Shown here one piece after another: positions 26,419-35,828 of a stretch of 64,000 nt of DNA. Origin of the DNA: Mariniphaga sediminis. Lineage in GTDB: Bacteria; Bacteroidota; Bacteroidia; Bacteroidales; Prolixibacteraceae. The position numbers and the translations under genes are program-made. The notes below the pieces were generated by a model. That model did no database searches. It was given only the letters and a program-made list of their open reading frames with translations, and was not told where the DNA came from. The stretch covers positions 17,205 through 81,204 of the forward strand of contig NZ_QWET01000022.1 in NCBI RefSeq assembly GCF_003573545.1. The letters are read 5' to 3'. The first letter of the stretch is position 1. Each line of letters opens with the position of its first letter.

Positions 26419-26452
26419 TTACTATTAACCGACTTTAGTCGGTTAATAGTAA
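26419..26452 (+). terminator. Perfect 15-base hairpin after the OmpH-like gene
   Basis: TTACTATTAACCGAC (26419-26433) and its exact complement (26438-26452) flank a TTTA loop. There is no T tract, so it may instead be a repeat or a bidirectional signal. Confidence 0.6.
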
Positions 26453-26460
26453 TAAATAAT

Positions 26461-26631
26461 AGAGAACTGATTGTAAGGGGAGATCATAACTATTTGTATA
26501 TATATGATATACACGGAAAGGCTTTTCTTCAAAAAAGATCAGTAAAAGAAGGTTTTACCTTTACTTTTCAAAAAGGAGGAGTTTATATCGTTAACTTTGG
26601 TACTGAAGCCTTTAAAATATTTGTAAAATAG
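26461..26631 (+). pseudogene. Orphan C-terminal sorting-domain-like remnant
   Basis: The frame has no ATG and is open back to a stop near 26373. It encodes about 56 residues with GDHNYLYIYDIHGKAFLQKR, then KGGVYIVNFGTEAFKIFVK before TAG. This order (YxYDxxGK, GxYIV, KxxVK) is typical of C-terminal secretion/sorting domains of Bacteroidota (T9SS type A or DUF6383-like). The front of the parent gene is missing. It lies nine bases after the perfect hairpin. Confidence 0.5.
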
Positions 26632-26852
26632 TTTCTATTTAGGCATTTAAATTTTAAATAACATGTTTACATGGGTTCGCTTAAGAAATTCTAAAAAAAT
26701 GTTTGTGCTGGCTGCAGATGAGAAATAGCTTTTTAAAAAGTATTTCCTATCTTCCCAAATTTACGGAATGAGGTAACTTGCATCACCTGTCAAAACCGGG
26801 GGAGTGCAGGTTTTTTTATTGATTGTCATATTGTAACGAATTTGTATTTACT

Positions 26853-29237
26853 ATGAAAGAACCAGTTAGTGCAGAAGAAAGCGGAAATCAGGAAATAATC
26901 AACCGAAGGAAACTTTTTGGGAAATTGGGGATTCTGGTTGGGGGAGGTTTGTTGTCCAACGAAATTTTGGGTGTTCCTTCCGAATTGCCAACGACAGAAG
27001 AATCTACTGTTTTTCAGTCTGTATCGTTGAAGAATGCCCGGGAATTGAAGGGGGCCGCCCCGGGTGACATTCTGTTGACTTATGGTTTTTATGAGTTGGG
27101 TGATGGCGGTGGAGCCTGCTATCGGATTGTGGAAAAAAACAGCGATATCGAAATAAATCACGGAGATGTGGTTTCCGTTGGCAAGGATCTGGCCGCTGTT
27201 CTTATGGCCCGCACAGCGATTAATTATAAGATGTTTGGAGCAGTGGGTGATTCGCATAATGATGACGGGGTACAAATAAATTTAGCGCATGAGTATGCCA
27301 ATAAATATCATTTGCCCGTTGAGAACATTCACGGAGAATTTTGGATTAAACAAACGCGAAGTATTGATATCAAAACTTCTGTACAATGGGGAACCACTAT
27401 CTTTCACATCAATGAAAAATACAATGATAAACGGCCGGTATTTCGGGTAACAAGTTATAATTCGCCTAAAGAGATAGAATTAAACTTTTTCCAAAAAAAG
27501 GAATTATTGCAGCAGCTTACTCCGGGAGCACAGGAAATTACGGTTTTAAAAGAGTATAATAACCATCTCATTGTCATCCAGGATCAGAGTGACCGAATTG
27601 GCTTTCGGGCAGGCAGCCGATACAAAGGCAGATCCTGGGCTAAGGAAGAACTTTTCTATGTGGAGGAGGATGGAAGAATTCTTGGTGACATTGCCTGGAA
27701 CTTTAAAGATTATACCGACCTGAAAGCCTATCCGGCAGAGAACAGCTACCTTACGCTGGAGGGAGGTTCTTTTTATCTTTCAGGAGATGTTCCTGAGAGT
27801 CAAAAGGTAATGTATATCCACAATGGTTTTGTCGTTTCGCGAAGCAGAACAATCATACAGAATCAGTGGGTCGGATTGGAGCCTGAAGCCAGAGATATTT
27901 CAATGAATCCCAGAAGCGGATTCTATACGCTGTCTAACGTTTTTGATGTAACCCTTGAAAACATCAGGCTTATTCCCTGGGAACAGAACAGGGAGGGGGA
28001 AGACAGAGATGTTCCTGCAGGTACGTATGGCATTGGTGGCAGCAGGTGGTTAAATACTACCTTTCGAAATATAACTGCGGAAGGCACCATGTTGCATTGG
28101 GGAGTTTTTGGAACCAATATGAATAAAAATTTCAGGGTGGAAAACTGCCGGCTGAATCGCGTAGATGTGCATTTCCATTGCTGGAACCTGACGATTAAAG
28201 ATTCCCTTATTGGCAACAGGGGGATTTCTGTAACCGGGGGAGGTGAAATGATTATTGAGAATACAACATGCGAAAACCGGTTTTTTATTAACCTCAGAAG
28301 AGACTTTGGTGCTAAATGGGATGGCAGTATTGTGATAAAAAATTGCCGGCTCAAGCCGAAAACAGATTCAGAAACTTTTATACTGTATTCTATGGCAACT
28401 GATTTTGATTACGGCTATCCGATTGGATTGGCCAGGTTTCTGTCAGTTGAAGATTTCGTTATCGATTATAAAGGAATACCTGAATGCAAAAAAGAAAGCT
28501 GGCTTGTTGGGCTGTCTGGCTTTTCTAAATCGAAAGAAGGGCAGCGATCATTTTTCCCAAGGGAACTGCGATTCCACAATGTTTTTACCGAGGGGCGTGA
28601 AAAGGGGGTTCGGTTAATGAAAGCAACTGATCCGCAGGGATACTTGTTGCCTCTTACCGGTTCTTACGATAACTTTTTCTTTCAACCAAATGCACACATG
28701 TTTTTTGATAATATTCAGTTAGATGAAGACAGTGGGGGAGAAAATGATTACCATTTGCAACTGAATATGATCTCAGAAGAACCCTATGACAGCTTTTCCC
28801 TTTATCCTAAAATACATATTTCCAATTGTAATTCATTGTCCCTGAAGTTAGGAAAGGCGTGTTTTACACTTCTGGTTGAAAACAGCACAGTTCACCGAAT
28901 CAGCTCGGCAACGGCGGATCCCATGCCCGGCGAAATAGCATTTACAAATTGTAAGTTCTTGCCGGTAATAGATGCTGACAGCAACAAGCCATACCAATTG
29001 TCAACGGAATTGGGAACCAGTTTTATGCATTGTGTATTCCACCTGCCCCGTTCCGGTCAGCAAGATATTCATAAGCTTTTATCCCTGATTGACTTTATCC
29101 GGATTAATAAATACGTTTTGTATAACCATATTCATTCCAGGTTGGGAAAGGATGTGCAGAATTTTCTTCAGCGCGAAAATATTTCGCTAAAAAGTAATTT
29201 CATCCGGATGCTAAAAAGTCACCATGAACTCGAATAA
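26853..29237 (+). CDS. Tat-exported beta-helix (pectate-lyase-fold) protein
   Basis: About 794 residues from ATG 26853; a TTG-started extension to 26823 is less likely. A twin-arginine signal (INRRKLFGKLGILVGGGLLS) lies about 15 residues in. After a linker, YKMFGAVGDSHNDDGVQINL matches the FGAxGDGxxDD motif of pectate-lyase-superfamily-3 and phage tailspike proteins. Regular strand repeats follow (NTTFRNITAEGTM, NFRVENCRLNRVDVHFHCWN, MIIENTTCENRFFINLRRDF), the hallmark of a right-handed parallel beta-helix. It is likely a carbohydrate-active or surface-binding protein; catalytic residues were not identified. It has no CAZyme neighbours. Confidence 0.75.
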   Translation: MKEPVSAEESGNQEIINRRKLFGKLGILVGGGLLSNEILGVPSELPTTEESTVFQSVSLKNARELKGAAPGDILLTYGFYELGDGGGACYRIVEKNSDIEINHGDVVSVGKDLAAVLMARTAINYKMFGAVGDSHNDDGVQINLAHEYANKYHLPVENIHGEFWIKQTRSIDIKTSVQWGTTIFHINEKYNDKRPVFRVTSYNSPKEIELNFFQKKELLQQLTPGAQEITVLKEYNNHLIVIQDQSDRIGFRAGSRYKGRSWAKEELFYVEEDGRILGDIAWNFKDYTDLKAYPAENSYLTLEGGSFYLSGDVPESQKVMYIHNGFVVSRSRTIIQNQWVGLEPEARDISMNPRSGFYTLSNVFDVTLENIRLIPWEQNREGEDRDVPAGTYGIGGSRWLNTTFRNITAEGTMLHWGVFGTNMNKNFRVENCRLNRVDVHFHCWNLTIKDSLIGNRGISVTGGGEMIIENTTCENRFFINLRRDFGAKWDGSIVIKNCRLKPKTDSETFILYSMATDFDYGYPIGLARFLSVEDFVIDYKGIPECKKESWLVGLSGFSKSKEGQRSFFPRELRFHNVFTEGREKGVRLMKATDPQGYLLPLTGSYDNFFFQPNAHMFFDNIQLDEDSGGENDYHLQLNMISEEPYDSFSLYPKIHISNCNSLSLKLGKACFTLLVENSTVHRISSATADPMPGEIAFTNCKFLPVIDADSNKPYQLSTELGTSFMHCVFHLPRSGQQDIHKLLSLIDFIRINKYVLYNHIHSRLGKDVQNFLQRENISLKSNFIRMLKSHHELE

Positions 29238-29282
29238 ATCTTTCAGGGGAAGAAAATTAAGGAGTTGCTTTTTGGGGTAATT

Positions 29283-29849
29283 CTAAAGGCCCTGTGTATT
29301 GATTTTTAGTAACTCCCTCACCTTCTTCAGTGCGCGGTAGAGCAGGGTGCGTACTGAGGCAACATCGATATCGAGCAGTAGGGCGATTTCATGGTTTTCA
29401 AGCCCTTCGGTATATTTTAGATAAATCAGTTCCTGTTGGTGTTCCGTTAAACTGCCAATAGCCTGTTTTATGGTACGTTCAGTTGCTTGTTGCTCTTCAG
29501 TAGAAATAATCAGCTGTTCGATCGTATTTTTGGGTAGATCGTCGGAGCCAGGCAGTTGGGCTAAAATCTGTTTTCTCCTTTTTTCTGAACGCAGTTCTTC
29601 GAAGAGTTTATTTCGCAGGGATTTGAAAAGGTATATTTGGATATTTGATGTAACAACAAGACTTTTACGTTTTTCAATGAGCTGAATAAATACCTCATGG
29701 ATGCAGTCTTTGACCAATGCCTCGTCGTTAATAATTTTTAACCCGTAAGAATAGAGATTGTCGGCATATTTGGCATAAATAAGGGTAAGCGCTGAGTCAT
29801 CCCCGTTTTTGAGGTTATTCCATAAGATATTTTCAGCAGGTTTGTTCAT
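29283..29849 (-). CDS. ECF-type RNA polymerase sigma factor
   Basis: 188 residues. Region 2 is visible as ALTLIYAKYADNLYSYGLKI, DCIHEVFIQLIEKR and IYLFKSLRNKLFEELRSEKR; region 4 as SLTEHQQELIYLKYTEGLEN followed by the HTH EIALLLDIDVASVRTLLYRA. It belongs to the Bacteroidota sigma-70 group that usually works with a FecR anti-sigma factor and a SusCD/TonB pair, but neither is adjacent. The convergent neighbour is the beta-helix protein. It is therefore an orphan; its target is unknown. Confidence 0.9.
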   Translation of the reverse strand: MNKPAENILWNNLKNGDDSALTLIYAKYADNLYSYGLKIINDEALVKDCIHEVFIQLIEKRKSLVVTSNIQIYLFKSLRNKLFEELRSEKRRKQILAQLPGSDDLPKNTIEQLIISTEEQQATERTIKQAIGSLTEHQQELIYLKYTEGLENHEIALLLDIDVASVRTLLYRALKKVRELLKINTQGL

Positions 29850-30381
29850 TTAATTTGAAATCCTCATAGGAAAAACACAAAGAAACGGAGCAATTTACCG
29901 AATCACGACTATATATATAAGAGATATTTTTGAATTGTACTGAGCCTCTAAATTTGATTTTTTTAGAATAGTTTTTACTTTGTTTTTTGAGTTGAGTAAA
30001 CCACTTTGAACCAATGTTTTTAACTTGGGGTGTTTTGGTTGTAGTAATGTGCAATCCGGTTCACAGAAGGGTAAAGTTTAGAATGTTTCAATAATAGTAA
30101 AGACGATTTTTTAAACAATGGAGTATCCATATATTTCAGGAATTTCTGGTCGGGCTATAAACGGACATTTTTAGCCAATCACCAATGTAAAATGGCTAAG
30201 ACCTTCAAGAGAAACGAGTTGCCGAAACAATCACTTTAATTGCATATTTTGAGGTGGAAATAAAGCTGCGATTATGCTATATTATGCAGGCAGAAGTTTA
30301 ATTTTGGGCTGCCATTGCAGGGGGTGGAGCAAATAATATGTACGGACGTCGCGATAAATTAAAAACGATAAATTTTAAAAA
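29850..30381. other. Intergenic region, no gene seen
   Basis: About 530 AT-rich bases between divergent genes. A short stem TTAGCCA/TGGCTAA lies near 30170-30205. A direct repeat CGATAAATT occurs just before the SGNH gene start. Open frames are short and unlike proteins. Confidence 0.5.
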
Positions 30382-31047
30382 ATGAAACAGAAATTCAATG
30401 ACCAGATTTTATTATTGATTTTTTTCCTATTCATTACTTTTTCACTAAACGCACAAGATCCTAACCGGTACAACGATCAGGTTGCCGAACTGGTACAAAA
30501 GGAATATAATTTTGATGCCGCAAAAAAGCGGGTAGTGTTTGCCGGAAGCTCCAGTGTGAGGATGTGGAAAGATGTACAGGATTACTATCCTGGTTTTAAT
30601 GTGGTTAACAATGGTTTTGGTGGTTCACATTTCAGTGATTTATTGTACTTCTACGATAAACTGATTCTGAAACATGACCCCGACATTCTTTTTATTTACG
30701 AAGGCGACAATGACATTGCCGGAGATAAAAAGCCAGGCGAAGTTTTCAAGGATGCAAAAGAGTTATTCAGCAGGATTCAGCGGGACCTACCGGAAACGAA
30801 GGTCATTTGTATTTCTGCTAAGCCCAGCATAGCACGTGAATCTTTTAAACAGAATTATGAAAAACTAAACCGGAAGCTGGAAAAATATTGCAAACGAAAA
30901 GATAATCTTGAATTTGCCGATGTTTGGAACGCCATGCTTGATGAAGACGGAGATGTTTTACAGGATGTTTTTATAAAAGACGGCCTACACATGAACAAAA
31001 AGGGCTACGATATTTGGGGTGAAGTGCTTTCGGAGTTTATGAAATAA
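30382..31047 (+). CDS. Secreted SGNH/GDSL-family hydrolase
   Basis: 221 residues with signal peptide ILLLIFFLFITFSLNAQ. The four SGNH blocks are present: the catalytic Ser in VVFAGSSSVRMWKD, Gly in NNGFGGSHFSDL, Asn in IYEGDNDIAGDK and the Asp-x-x-His pair in FIKDGLHMNKKGYD. Enzymes of this type deacetylate sugars or hydrolyse lipids and lysophospholipids. The GSSS start with an xxW is the type often associated with acetyl-xylan or platelet-activating-factor-like esterases in Bacteroidota. It is an isolated gene with an inverted repeat after it. Confidence 0.92.
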   Translation: MKQKFNDQILLLIFFLFITFSLNAQDPNRYNDQVAELVQKEYNFDAAKKRVVFAGSSSVRMWKDVQDYYPGFNVVNNGFGGSHFSDLLYFYDKLILKHDPDILFIYEGDNDIAGDKKPGEVFKDAKELFSRIQRDLPETKVICISAKPSIARESFKQNYEKLNRKLEKYCKRKDNLEFADVWNAMLDEDGDVLQDVFIKDGLHMNKKGYDIWGEVLSEFMK

Positions 31048-31063
31048 TTCCCCGCATCTGAGT

Positions 31064-31106
31064 GAGCCATTCATAGGGTAACTTCAGGTTATGCTATGAA
31101 TGGTTC
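31064..31106. repeat. Inverted repeat after the SGNH gene
   Basis: GAGCCATTCATAG (31064-31076) pairs with CTATGAATGGTTC (31094-31106) with one G-T pair around a 17-base loop. It may act as a terminator for the upstream gene or the convergent one, but there is no T tract. Confidence 0.5.
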
Positions 31107-31144
31107 CCCGGATTGGCATTCAAACCGGAACGATGGAGTAGCAG

Positions 31145-31732
31145 CTAAGTCATCAACCTTCTGGTTTTATACTCTAGTTTCAGATTTTCGTACGCCTCTT
31201 CAGAAATTAACCCTCTGTTTTTTAACCAGTATAAATTGTTCATTTGTATTTCTTCGGGTAGGTCAGGATCTATTTTCCCATATTTCTCAAGCAAAACAGA
31301 GCGTGTCCTGTGTATAATCTCTTCAACAAAATTTTCCATTTCTTCTTTTGAAGGACTGTTTAAGAAAAACATAACTTGTGACGATCCTCCAACAAGGTGT
31401 AATTCATTTCTTAACGGCGACAGGAATGCTAACAAACCAATTCCACCGCCAACTATAATTCCTAAAACAAGACCAACAATATTGCTGCTTTCACTGCGAT
31501 TTTCTTCTAATAGGAAACCATATATAGCAATGAGCATTATCGCGAAAAAAACAATGCCGATAATTCTGGGGCCCAGCCGGGAGTGTGTTTTATAAAACTT
31601 TTCGTCTCCAAGAAATTCAATGTCAATGGTATATTCATTTTTCTCGCCCATTGACTTTGTTTTAACATGAAGGATATTGTCCTGCAGTTCAAACTCCCTG
31701 TAACGGGCTCCTTGTTTTTGTTTTAGTTTCAT
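31145..31732 (-). CDS. Two-helix membrane protein with SHOCT-like C-terminus
   Basis: 195 residues. An N-terminal beta domain (YREFELQDNILHVKTKSMG, EYTIDIEFLGDEKFY) resembles a PH-like fold. Two membrane helices follow (IIGIVFFAIMLIAIYGFLL and IVGLVLGIIVGGGIGLLAFL), then a cytoplasmic part whose end NLYWLKNRGLISEEAYENLK matches the SHOCT motif (L-x-x-L-x-x-x-G-x-I-x-x-x-E-Y-x-x-x-K). SHOCT segments are short oligomerisation or tethering motifs. Function unknown; no operon partner. Confidence 0.7.
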   Translation of the reverse strand: MKLKQKQGARYREFELQDNILHVKTKSMGEKNEYTIDIEFLGDEKFYKTHSRLGPRIIGIVFFAIMLIAIYGFLLEENRSESSNIVGLVLGIIVGGGIGLLAFLSPLRNELHLVGGSSQVMFFLNSPSKEEMENFVEEIIHRTRSVLLEKYGKIDPDLPEEIQMNNLYWLKNRGLISEEAYENLKLEYKTRRLMT

Positions 31733-31809
31733 CCGTTTTAAAATCGATGTTCATTTTATGGTTTCAAATGTAGTTCTTTTCTCCATTTTAACAGGTAGAA
31801 TGCATGGGT

Positions 31810-31830
31810 GATGCGGTTTTTAACCGCGTC
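31810..31830. repeat. Left hairpin repeat flanking the DUF2971 gene
   Basis: GATGCGGTT, TTT, AACCGCGTC: itself an imperfect palindrome. It is the exact reverse complement of 32970-32990, and similarity extends a few bases further outwards. Confidence 0.7.
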
Positions 31831-31958
31831 AGATTCGGTTAATTCCGATTCTCCAATTTAATATTTTGATAGTTTATACTCAAAGTTCATACAACGTGGT
31901 TATTAGTTCAGAAATAAAAACACTGTCCGAATAGAACTTTTGTATCTTTAAAATAAAA

Positions 31959-32939
31959 ATGGATGAACAATCAATTTACATTTCAAACAAAGAAAGATCA
32001 AATCAAAGAATTCATAAAAGTGTTATTTCTAATGATAATATTATCAATAAGATTGAATATTCAGAACAAACACAATGTCCGCAAACTTTATTAAAGTTTT
32101 ATTCTTTAAGTGATTATAATATTGACGCACTAATCAATAATTATCTTTTTGCCGCAAATCCTTTGGATTTTAATGATCCATTTGACTGTCCAGTTCAAGT
32201 TTGGGATAAGAAAATATTTTCACAACAAACAATGTTTGAAATATTTAATCCATTATTCAAAGAATTATGGAAAACAGACGATAATGAAAATAAAGAACAG
32301 TTTTTTAGTATCTTTTTTGGATTTATTGGAATAATTTGTCTTAACAAACCAAAGTTTGAAAATCAGGATTTAATGTGGGGCTATTATTCCAGTCAGAAAG
32401 GATTTACAGTTTCTTTTAATAGTAATGAACTTATAAAATCTTGGAACTTGCCTTTTGCAATTGAATATTTGGATAAAAGTCAATTAGATAAATTTAGTAT
32501 TGAGTCTATGAATGAAAAAGATTTAAATATTGAATTGTTTTCCAGAATACTCAGATGGACAACACAGAAAGATGAAAAGTGGAAAAAGGAAAATGAATGG
32601 AGATTTATTTTTATGGATTGTCCTATTGATCCGTTAACTTTTTTGCCCAAAATTGAAGAAAGGAAGAAGTTTTATAATATGGAAGCAATAAAGGAGATTT
32701 ATCTAGGGTTTAAATTTTTTGAAAAACAATTTTCAGTATTTCAGAATCTAAATCAATTTGTTTACATAACTACAGAAAAAAATAGACTTCAAAATAAATT
32801 ACTTACATTTCTATCTTTTCCTCAAAAGATAAAGGTCAAGCATATGTGTATGAAAAATGATGAAATTCAACTTTTCCCTAGGGAATGTAGAATATGGAAA
32901 CGTGATGATGAAAGATTTAAAATTGAATATCTTGAATAA
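31959..32939 (+). CDS. DUF2971-like protein in an AT-rich cassette
   Basis: 326 residues. The segment TLLKFYSLSDYNIDALINNY followed by LFAANPLDFNDPFDCP matches the DUF2971 start (xLYKYRsxxxxxxxxIxxxxLyxSxPxxFNDPFD). The later NQDLMWGYYSSQKGFTVSFN matches its second block (MWsHYaxxHxGxxIxF), and KWKKENEWRFIF the third. The family is scattered in mobile and phage-defence contexts; function unknown. The gene is visibly richer in A and T than its surroundings and lies between inverted hairpin repeats, both pointing to horizontal acquisition. Confidence 0.75.
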   Translation: MDEQSIYISNKERSNQRIHKSVISNDNIINKIEYSEQTQCPQTLLKFYSLSDYNIDALINNYLFAANPLDFNDPFDCPVQVWDKKIFSQQTMFEIFNPLFKELWKTDDNENKEQFFSIFFGFIGIICLNKPKFENQDLMWGYYSSQKGFTVSFNSNELIKSWNLPFAIEYLDKSQLDKFSIESMNEKDLNIELFSRILRWTTQKDEKWKKENEWRFIFMDCPIDPLTFLPKIEERKKFYNMEAIKEIYLGFKFFEKQFSVFQNLNQFVYITTEKNRLQNKLLTFLSFPQKIKVKHMCMKNDEIQLFPRECRIWKRDDERFKIEYLE

Positions 32940-32969
32940 GATAATAAAACCGGCTTCTCTGAAAACTTT

Positions 32970-32990
32970 GACGCGGTTAAAAACCGCATC
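32970..32990. repeat. Right hairpin repeat flanking the DUF2971 gene
   Basis: Exact reverse complement of 31810-31830 and positioned 30 bases after the gene's stop. Confidence 0.7.
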
Positions 32991-32995
32991 TCCCA

Positions 32996-33028
32996 ATTAA
33001 AAAGCCGGCTCTTTTCAGAACCGGCTTT
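32996..33028 (-). terminator. Intrinsic terminator of the mutA-mutB operon
   Basis: On the minus strand AAAGCCGG (33028-33021) pairs with CCGGCTTT (33008-33001), followed by TTAATT. It lies about 70 bases past the mutB stop. Confidence 0.7.
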
Positions 33029-33096
33029 CCATCTCATATCTTTGTATTCAATACTTTGTACTAATCTCTCACTACTCTTTACTGAATACTAAAAAT

Positions 33097-35253
33097 CTAC
33101 TCCTCTTTATACGCTTCAATCAAAATCTCCAGAATTTTCTTTCCTGCTGCGGCCACGCTGGATCCGGGTCCAAAAATAGCCACGGCTCCGGAATCGTAAA
33201 GGAACTTGTAATCCTGTGAGGGAATAACGCCTCCTACAATGACCATAATGTCGTCGCGCCCCAGCTTTTTCAGTTCTTCGATAACGGCCGGCACCAGTGT
33301 TTTGTGTCCGGCAGCCAGAGAGGAAACACCCAATACATGCACGTCGTTTTCAACGGCTTGTTTGGCGGCCTCTTCCGGAGTCTGGAACAGCGGGCCCACG
33401 TCTACATCAAAGCCGAGGTCGGCATAACCTGTTGCTACCACTTTGGCGCCACGGTCGTGACCATCCTGGCCCATTTTGGCTACCATAATGCGCGGCTGGC
33501 GACCTTGCATTTCAGCAAATTTTTGCGCCAGTTCCTGTGCTTCCTGGAATTCCGATTTGTTTTTTGCTTCTGATTTATACACGCCTTCAATTGTTCTGAT
33601 TACTGCTTTGTATCTTCCGGCCACTTTCTCACAGGCATCGGATATCTCGCCCAGGGATGCGCGTTTTTTTGCTGCATCAATGGCTAGCTCCAGTAAATTC
33701 CCCTTGCCCGTTTCAGCCGTTTTGGTAATGGCTGCCAGTGCAGCCTGCACTTCTTCTTCGTTTCGTTCAGCCCGCAGTTTTTTCAGTCGTTCAACCTGCG
33801 ACTGCCTTACTGCAGTGTTGTCGATGTCGAGAATATCAATTGGGTCTTCTTTTTCAAGTCGGTACTTGTTGATTCCTACAATGGTTTGCGTTCCGCTGTC
33901 GATTTTTCCCTGTGCACGCGCTGCGGCTTCTTCAATACGCATTTTCGGAACTCCGGTTTCAATGGCCTTGGCCATACCACCCAGTTTTTCTACTTCCTGG
34001 ATAAGTTCCCAACCTTTATGCGCCAGTTCGTTAGTCAGCGATTCTACATAATACGAACCGGCCCAGGGGTCAAGCGAACGACAGATTTCAGTTTCCATCT
34101 GAAGGTGAAGCTGCGTGTTACGGGCAATTCGTGCCGAAAAATCTGTAGGCAGGGCAATCGCCTCGTCCAGTGCGTTGGTGTGCAAACTTTGGGTGTGGCC
34201 CAGCGCGGCAGCCATTGCTTCAATGGCGGTACGTCCTACGTTGTTAAACGGGTCCTGTTCGGTAAGTGACCAGCCCGAGGTTTGCGAGTGTGTACGCAAT
34301 GCCATCGATTTTGGATTTTTCGGATGAAATTCTTTTACGATTTTCGCCCAAAGCATCCTGGCAGCGCGCATTTTGGCAATTTCCATAAAATGGTTCATCC
34401 CGATAGCCCAGAAGAACGAAAGCCGCGGTGCAAACGCATCGATGTTAAGCCCGGCTTTGATTCCGGTACGCAGGTAATCCAATCCGTCAGCCAGCGTATA
34501 AGCCATCTCGATATCCGCTGTGGCACCGGCTTCCTGCATGTGGTATCCCGAAATGGAAATGGAGTTGAACTTCGGCATGTATTTCGAGGTGAACTCGAAA
34601 ATATCAGCAATGATTTTCATGGAAAACTCCGGCGGATAAATGTACGTGTTCCGCACCATAAATTCTTTCAGAATATCGTTTTGAATGGTTCCTGAAAGCT
34701 GCTCCAGTGTTGCACCCTGTTCGAGGCCTGTAACAATGTAGAAGGCCATAACAGGAAGTACGGCGCCGTTCATGGTCATGGAAACCGACATTTTGTCGAG
34801 CGGAATTTCGTCGAACAAAATTTTCATGTCAAGAATGGAGTCGATGGCCACACCGGCTTTTCCCACATCTCCCACAACGCGCGGGTGGTCAGAGTCGTAA
34901 CCGCGGTGGGTAGCCAGGTCAAACGCTACCGACAATCCTTTCTGTCCGGCAGCCAGGTTGCGGCGGTAAAAGGCGTTTGATTCCTCAGCCGTTGAGAAAC
35001 CTGCATATTGCCGGATGGTCCATGGGCGCATGGCGTACATGGCAGAGTAAGGTCCCCGTAAAAACGGAGGCAATCCGGCAGCATAAGCCAAATGCTCCAT
35101 GCCTTCCAGATCTTCTTTGGTGTAAACCGGTTTTACCGGAATCTGTTCCGGAGTCAGCCAGTTTTTTTCAATGTTGTTTTTGGCAACCCACTCCGCAGTA
35201 TCTTTTTGCGGAAAGGCTGTTTTGATGTTTATATTTTTGAAATCAGGTTTCAT
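33097..35253 (-). CDS. mutB: Methylmalonyl-CoA mutase large subunit
   Basis: 718 residues from ATG 35253 ([10 protein letters not shown]); the frame is open to 35289 but that part lies in the upstream repeat. Together with MutA it isomerises methylmalonyl-CoA and succinyl-CoA using adenosylcobalamin, the key step in propionate formation or use. The substrate domain shows [21 protein letters not shown] and [16 protein letters not shown]; the C-terminal B12 domain has the cobalt-ligand motif in [20 protein letters not shown] (DxHxxG) and VGVSSL-type [11 protein letters not shown]. It is the catalytic subunit. An unrelated GxxExxY gene separates it from mutA. Confidence 0.97.
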   Translation of the reverse strand: MKPDFKNINIKTAFPQKDTAEWVAKNNIEKNWLTPEQIPVKPVYTKEDLEGMEHLAYAAGLPPFLRGPYSAMYAMRPWTIRQYAGFSTAEESNAFYRRNLAAGQKGLSVAFDLATHRGYDSDHPRVVGDVGKAGVAIDSILDMKILFDEIPLDKMSVSMTMNGAVLPVMAFYIVTGLEQGATLEQLSGTIQNDILKEFMVRNTYIYPPEFSMKIIADIFEFTSKYMPKFNSISISGYHMQEAGATADIEMAYTLADGLDYLRTGIKAGLNIDAFAPRLSFFWAIGMNHFMEIAKMRAARMLWAKIVKEFHPKNPKSMALRTHSQTSGWSLTEQDPFNNVGRTAIEAMAAALGHTQSLHTNALDEAIALPTDFSARIARNTQLHLQMETEICRSLDPWAGSYYVESLTNELAHKGWELIQEVEKLGGMAKAIETGVPKMRIEEAAARAQGKIDSGTQTIVGINKYRLEKEDPIDILDIDNTAVRQSQVERLKKLRAERNEEEVQAALAAITKTAETGKGNLLELAIDAAKKRASLGEISDACEKVAGRYKAVIRTIEGVYKSEAKNKSEFQEAQELAQKFAEMQGRQPRIMVAKMGQDGHDRGAKVVATGYADLGFDVDVGPLFQTPEEAAKQAVENDVHVLGVSSLAAGHKTLVPAVIEELKKLGRDDIMVIVGGVIPSQDYKFLYDSGAVAIFGPGSSVAAAGKKILEILIEAYKEE

Positions 35254-35266
35254 TTTTTTTGTTTTT

Positions 35267-35291
35267 AACACGAAGACACCAGGACACAAAG
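35267..35291 (-). repeat. Repeat copy ahead of mutB
   Basis: Read on the minus strand, CTTTGTGTCCTGGTGTCTTC GTGTTAAAAA. The same leader with a few changes precedes the GxxExxY gene at 35700-35725. It is part of the cassette boundary described in the findings. Confidence 0.55.
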
Positions 35292-35292
35292 T

Positions 35293-35685
35293 TTAAAAAT
35301 AACCGTTAATTTTGCGTTTAATGCCTTGTTTGATTAATGGAACATTAAAATTAATAAGATATCCTAATTTGATGTTTGCCAGTTTCATATAAGTAAGTAA
35401 CTGAACTTCATGAACCGGTAGCAAACATTCAACTGCTTTTAATTCAATTATGATGGATTTTTCAACAAGTAAATCAATATAAAAGTCTTTAAGAACAGGT
35501 TTCCCTTTGTAGAATACAGGGATTTGCACTTGCCTTTCAACCAGCATATTGCGACTTGTTAGTTCTTCGTAAAGACAAATTTCATAAACCGATTCCAGCA
35601 AACCAGGACCGAGTTCAGTATGCACTTCAAATGCTGAATGAACAATTTGTTTCCCGATTCTTTCTATTTCGACTTTTGAAATCAT
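35293..35685 (-). CDS. GxxExxY-type protein inserted within the mut operon
   Basis: 130 residues. The naming motif is GLLESVY near residue 29 (G-L-L-E-S-x-Y), preceded by IGKQIVHSAFEVHTELGPG. A PD-(D/E)xK-like core follows: KPVLKDFYIDLLVEKSIIIE with IDLLV (Asp) and IIELKAVE (E-x-K), then LLTYMKLANIKLGYLINFNV. This family is small, widely scattered and has no known pathway; a nuclease-like fold is suggested. The gene lies between mutA and mutB in the same direction and is flanked by imperfect repeats, so it looks like an inserted single-gene cassette rather than part of propionate metabolism. Confidence 0.88.
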   Translation of the reverse strand: MISKVEIERIGKQIVHSAFEVHTELGPGLLESVYEICLYEELTSRNMLVERQVQIPVFYKGKPVLKDFYIDLLVEKSIIIELKAVECLLPVHEVQLLTYMKLANIKLGYLINFNVPLIKQGIKRKINGYF

Positions 35686-35699
35686 CTTTGTTTAATTTT

Positions 35700-35725
35700 T
35701 AATACGAAGATACTAAGGCACAAAG
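35700..35725 (-). repeat. Repeat copy ahead of the GxxExxY gene
   Basis: Near-identical in sense orientation to 35267-35291. A third, opposite-orientation copy (CGTGCCTTTGTGCCTTTGTG) lies at about 35805-35830 next to the mutA stop. Confidence 0.55.
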
Positions 35726-35828
35726 GTTGGTTAAATGAATATCAGTTTCAACAGTAAATAAGGTGTTTTTTTGTTTGGATTTTCATTTCCAACTTAAAAT
35801 TAATTTTCGTGCCTTTGTGCCTTTGTGT

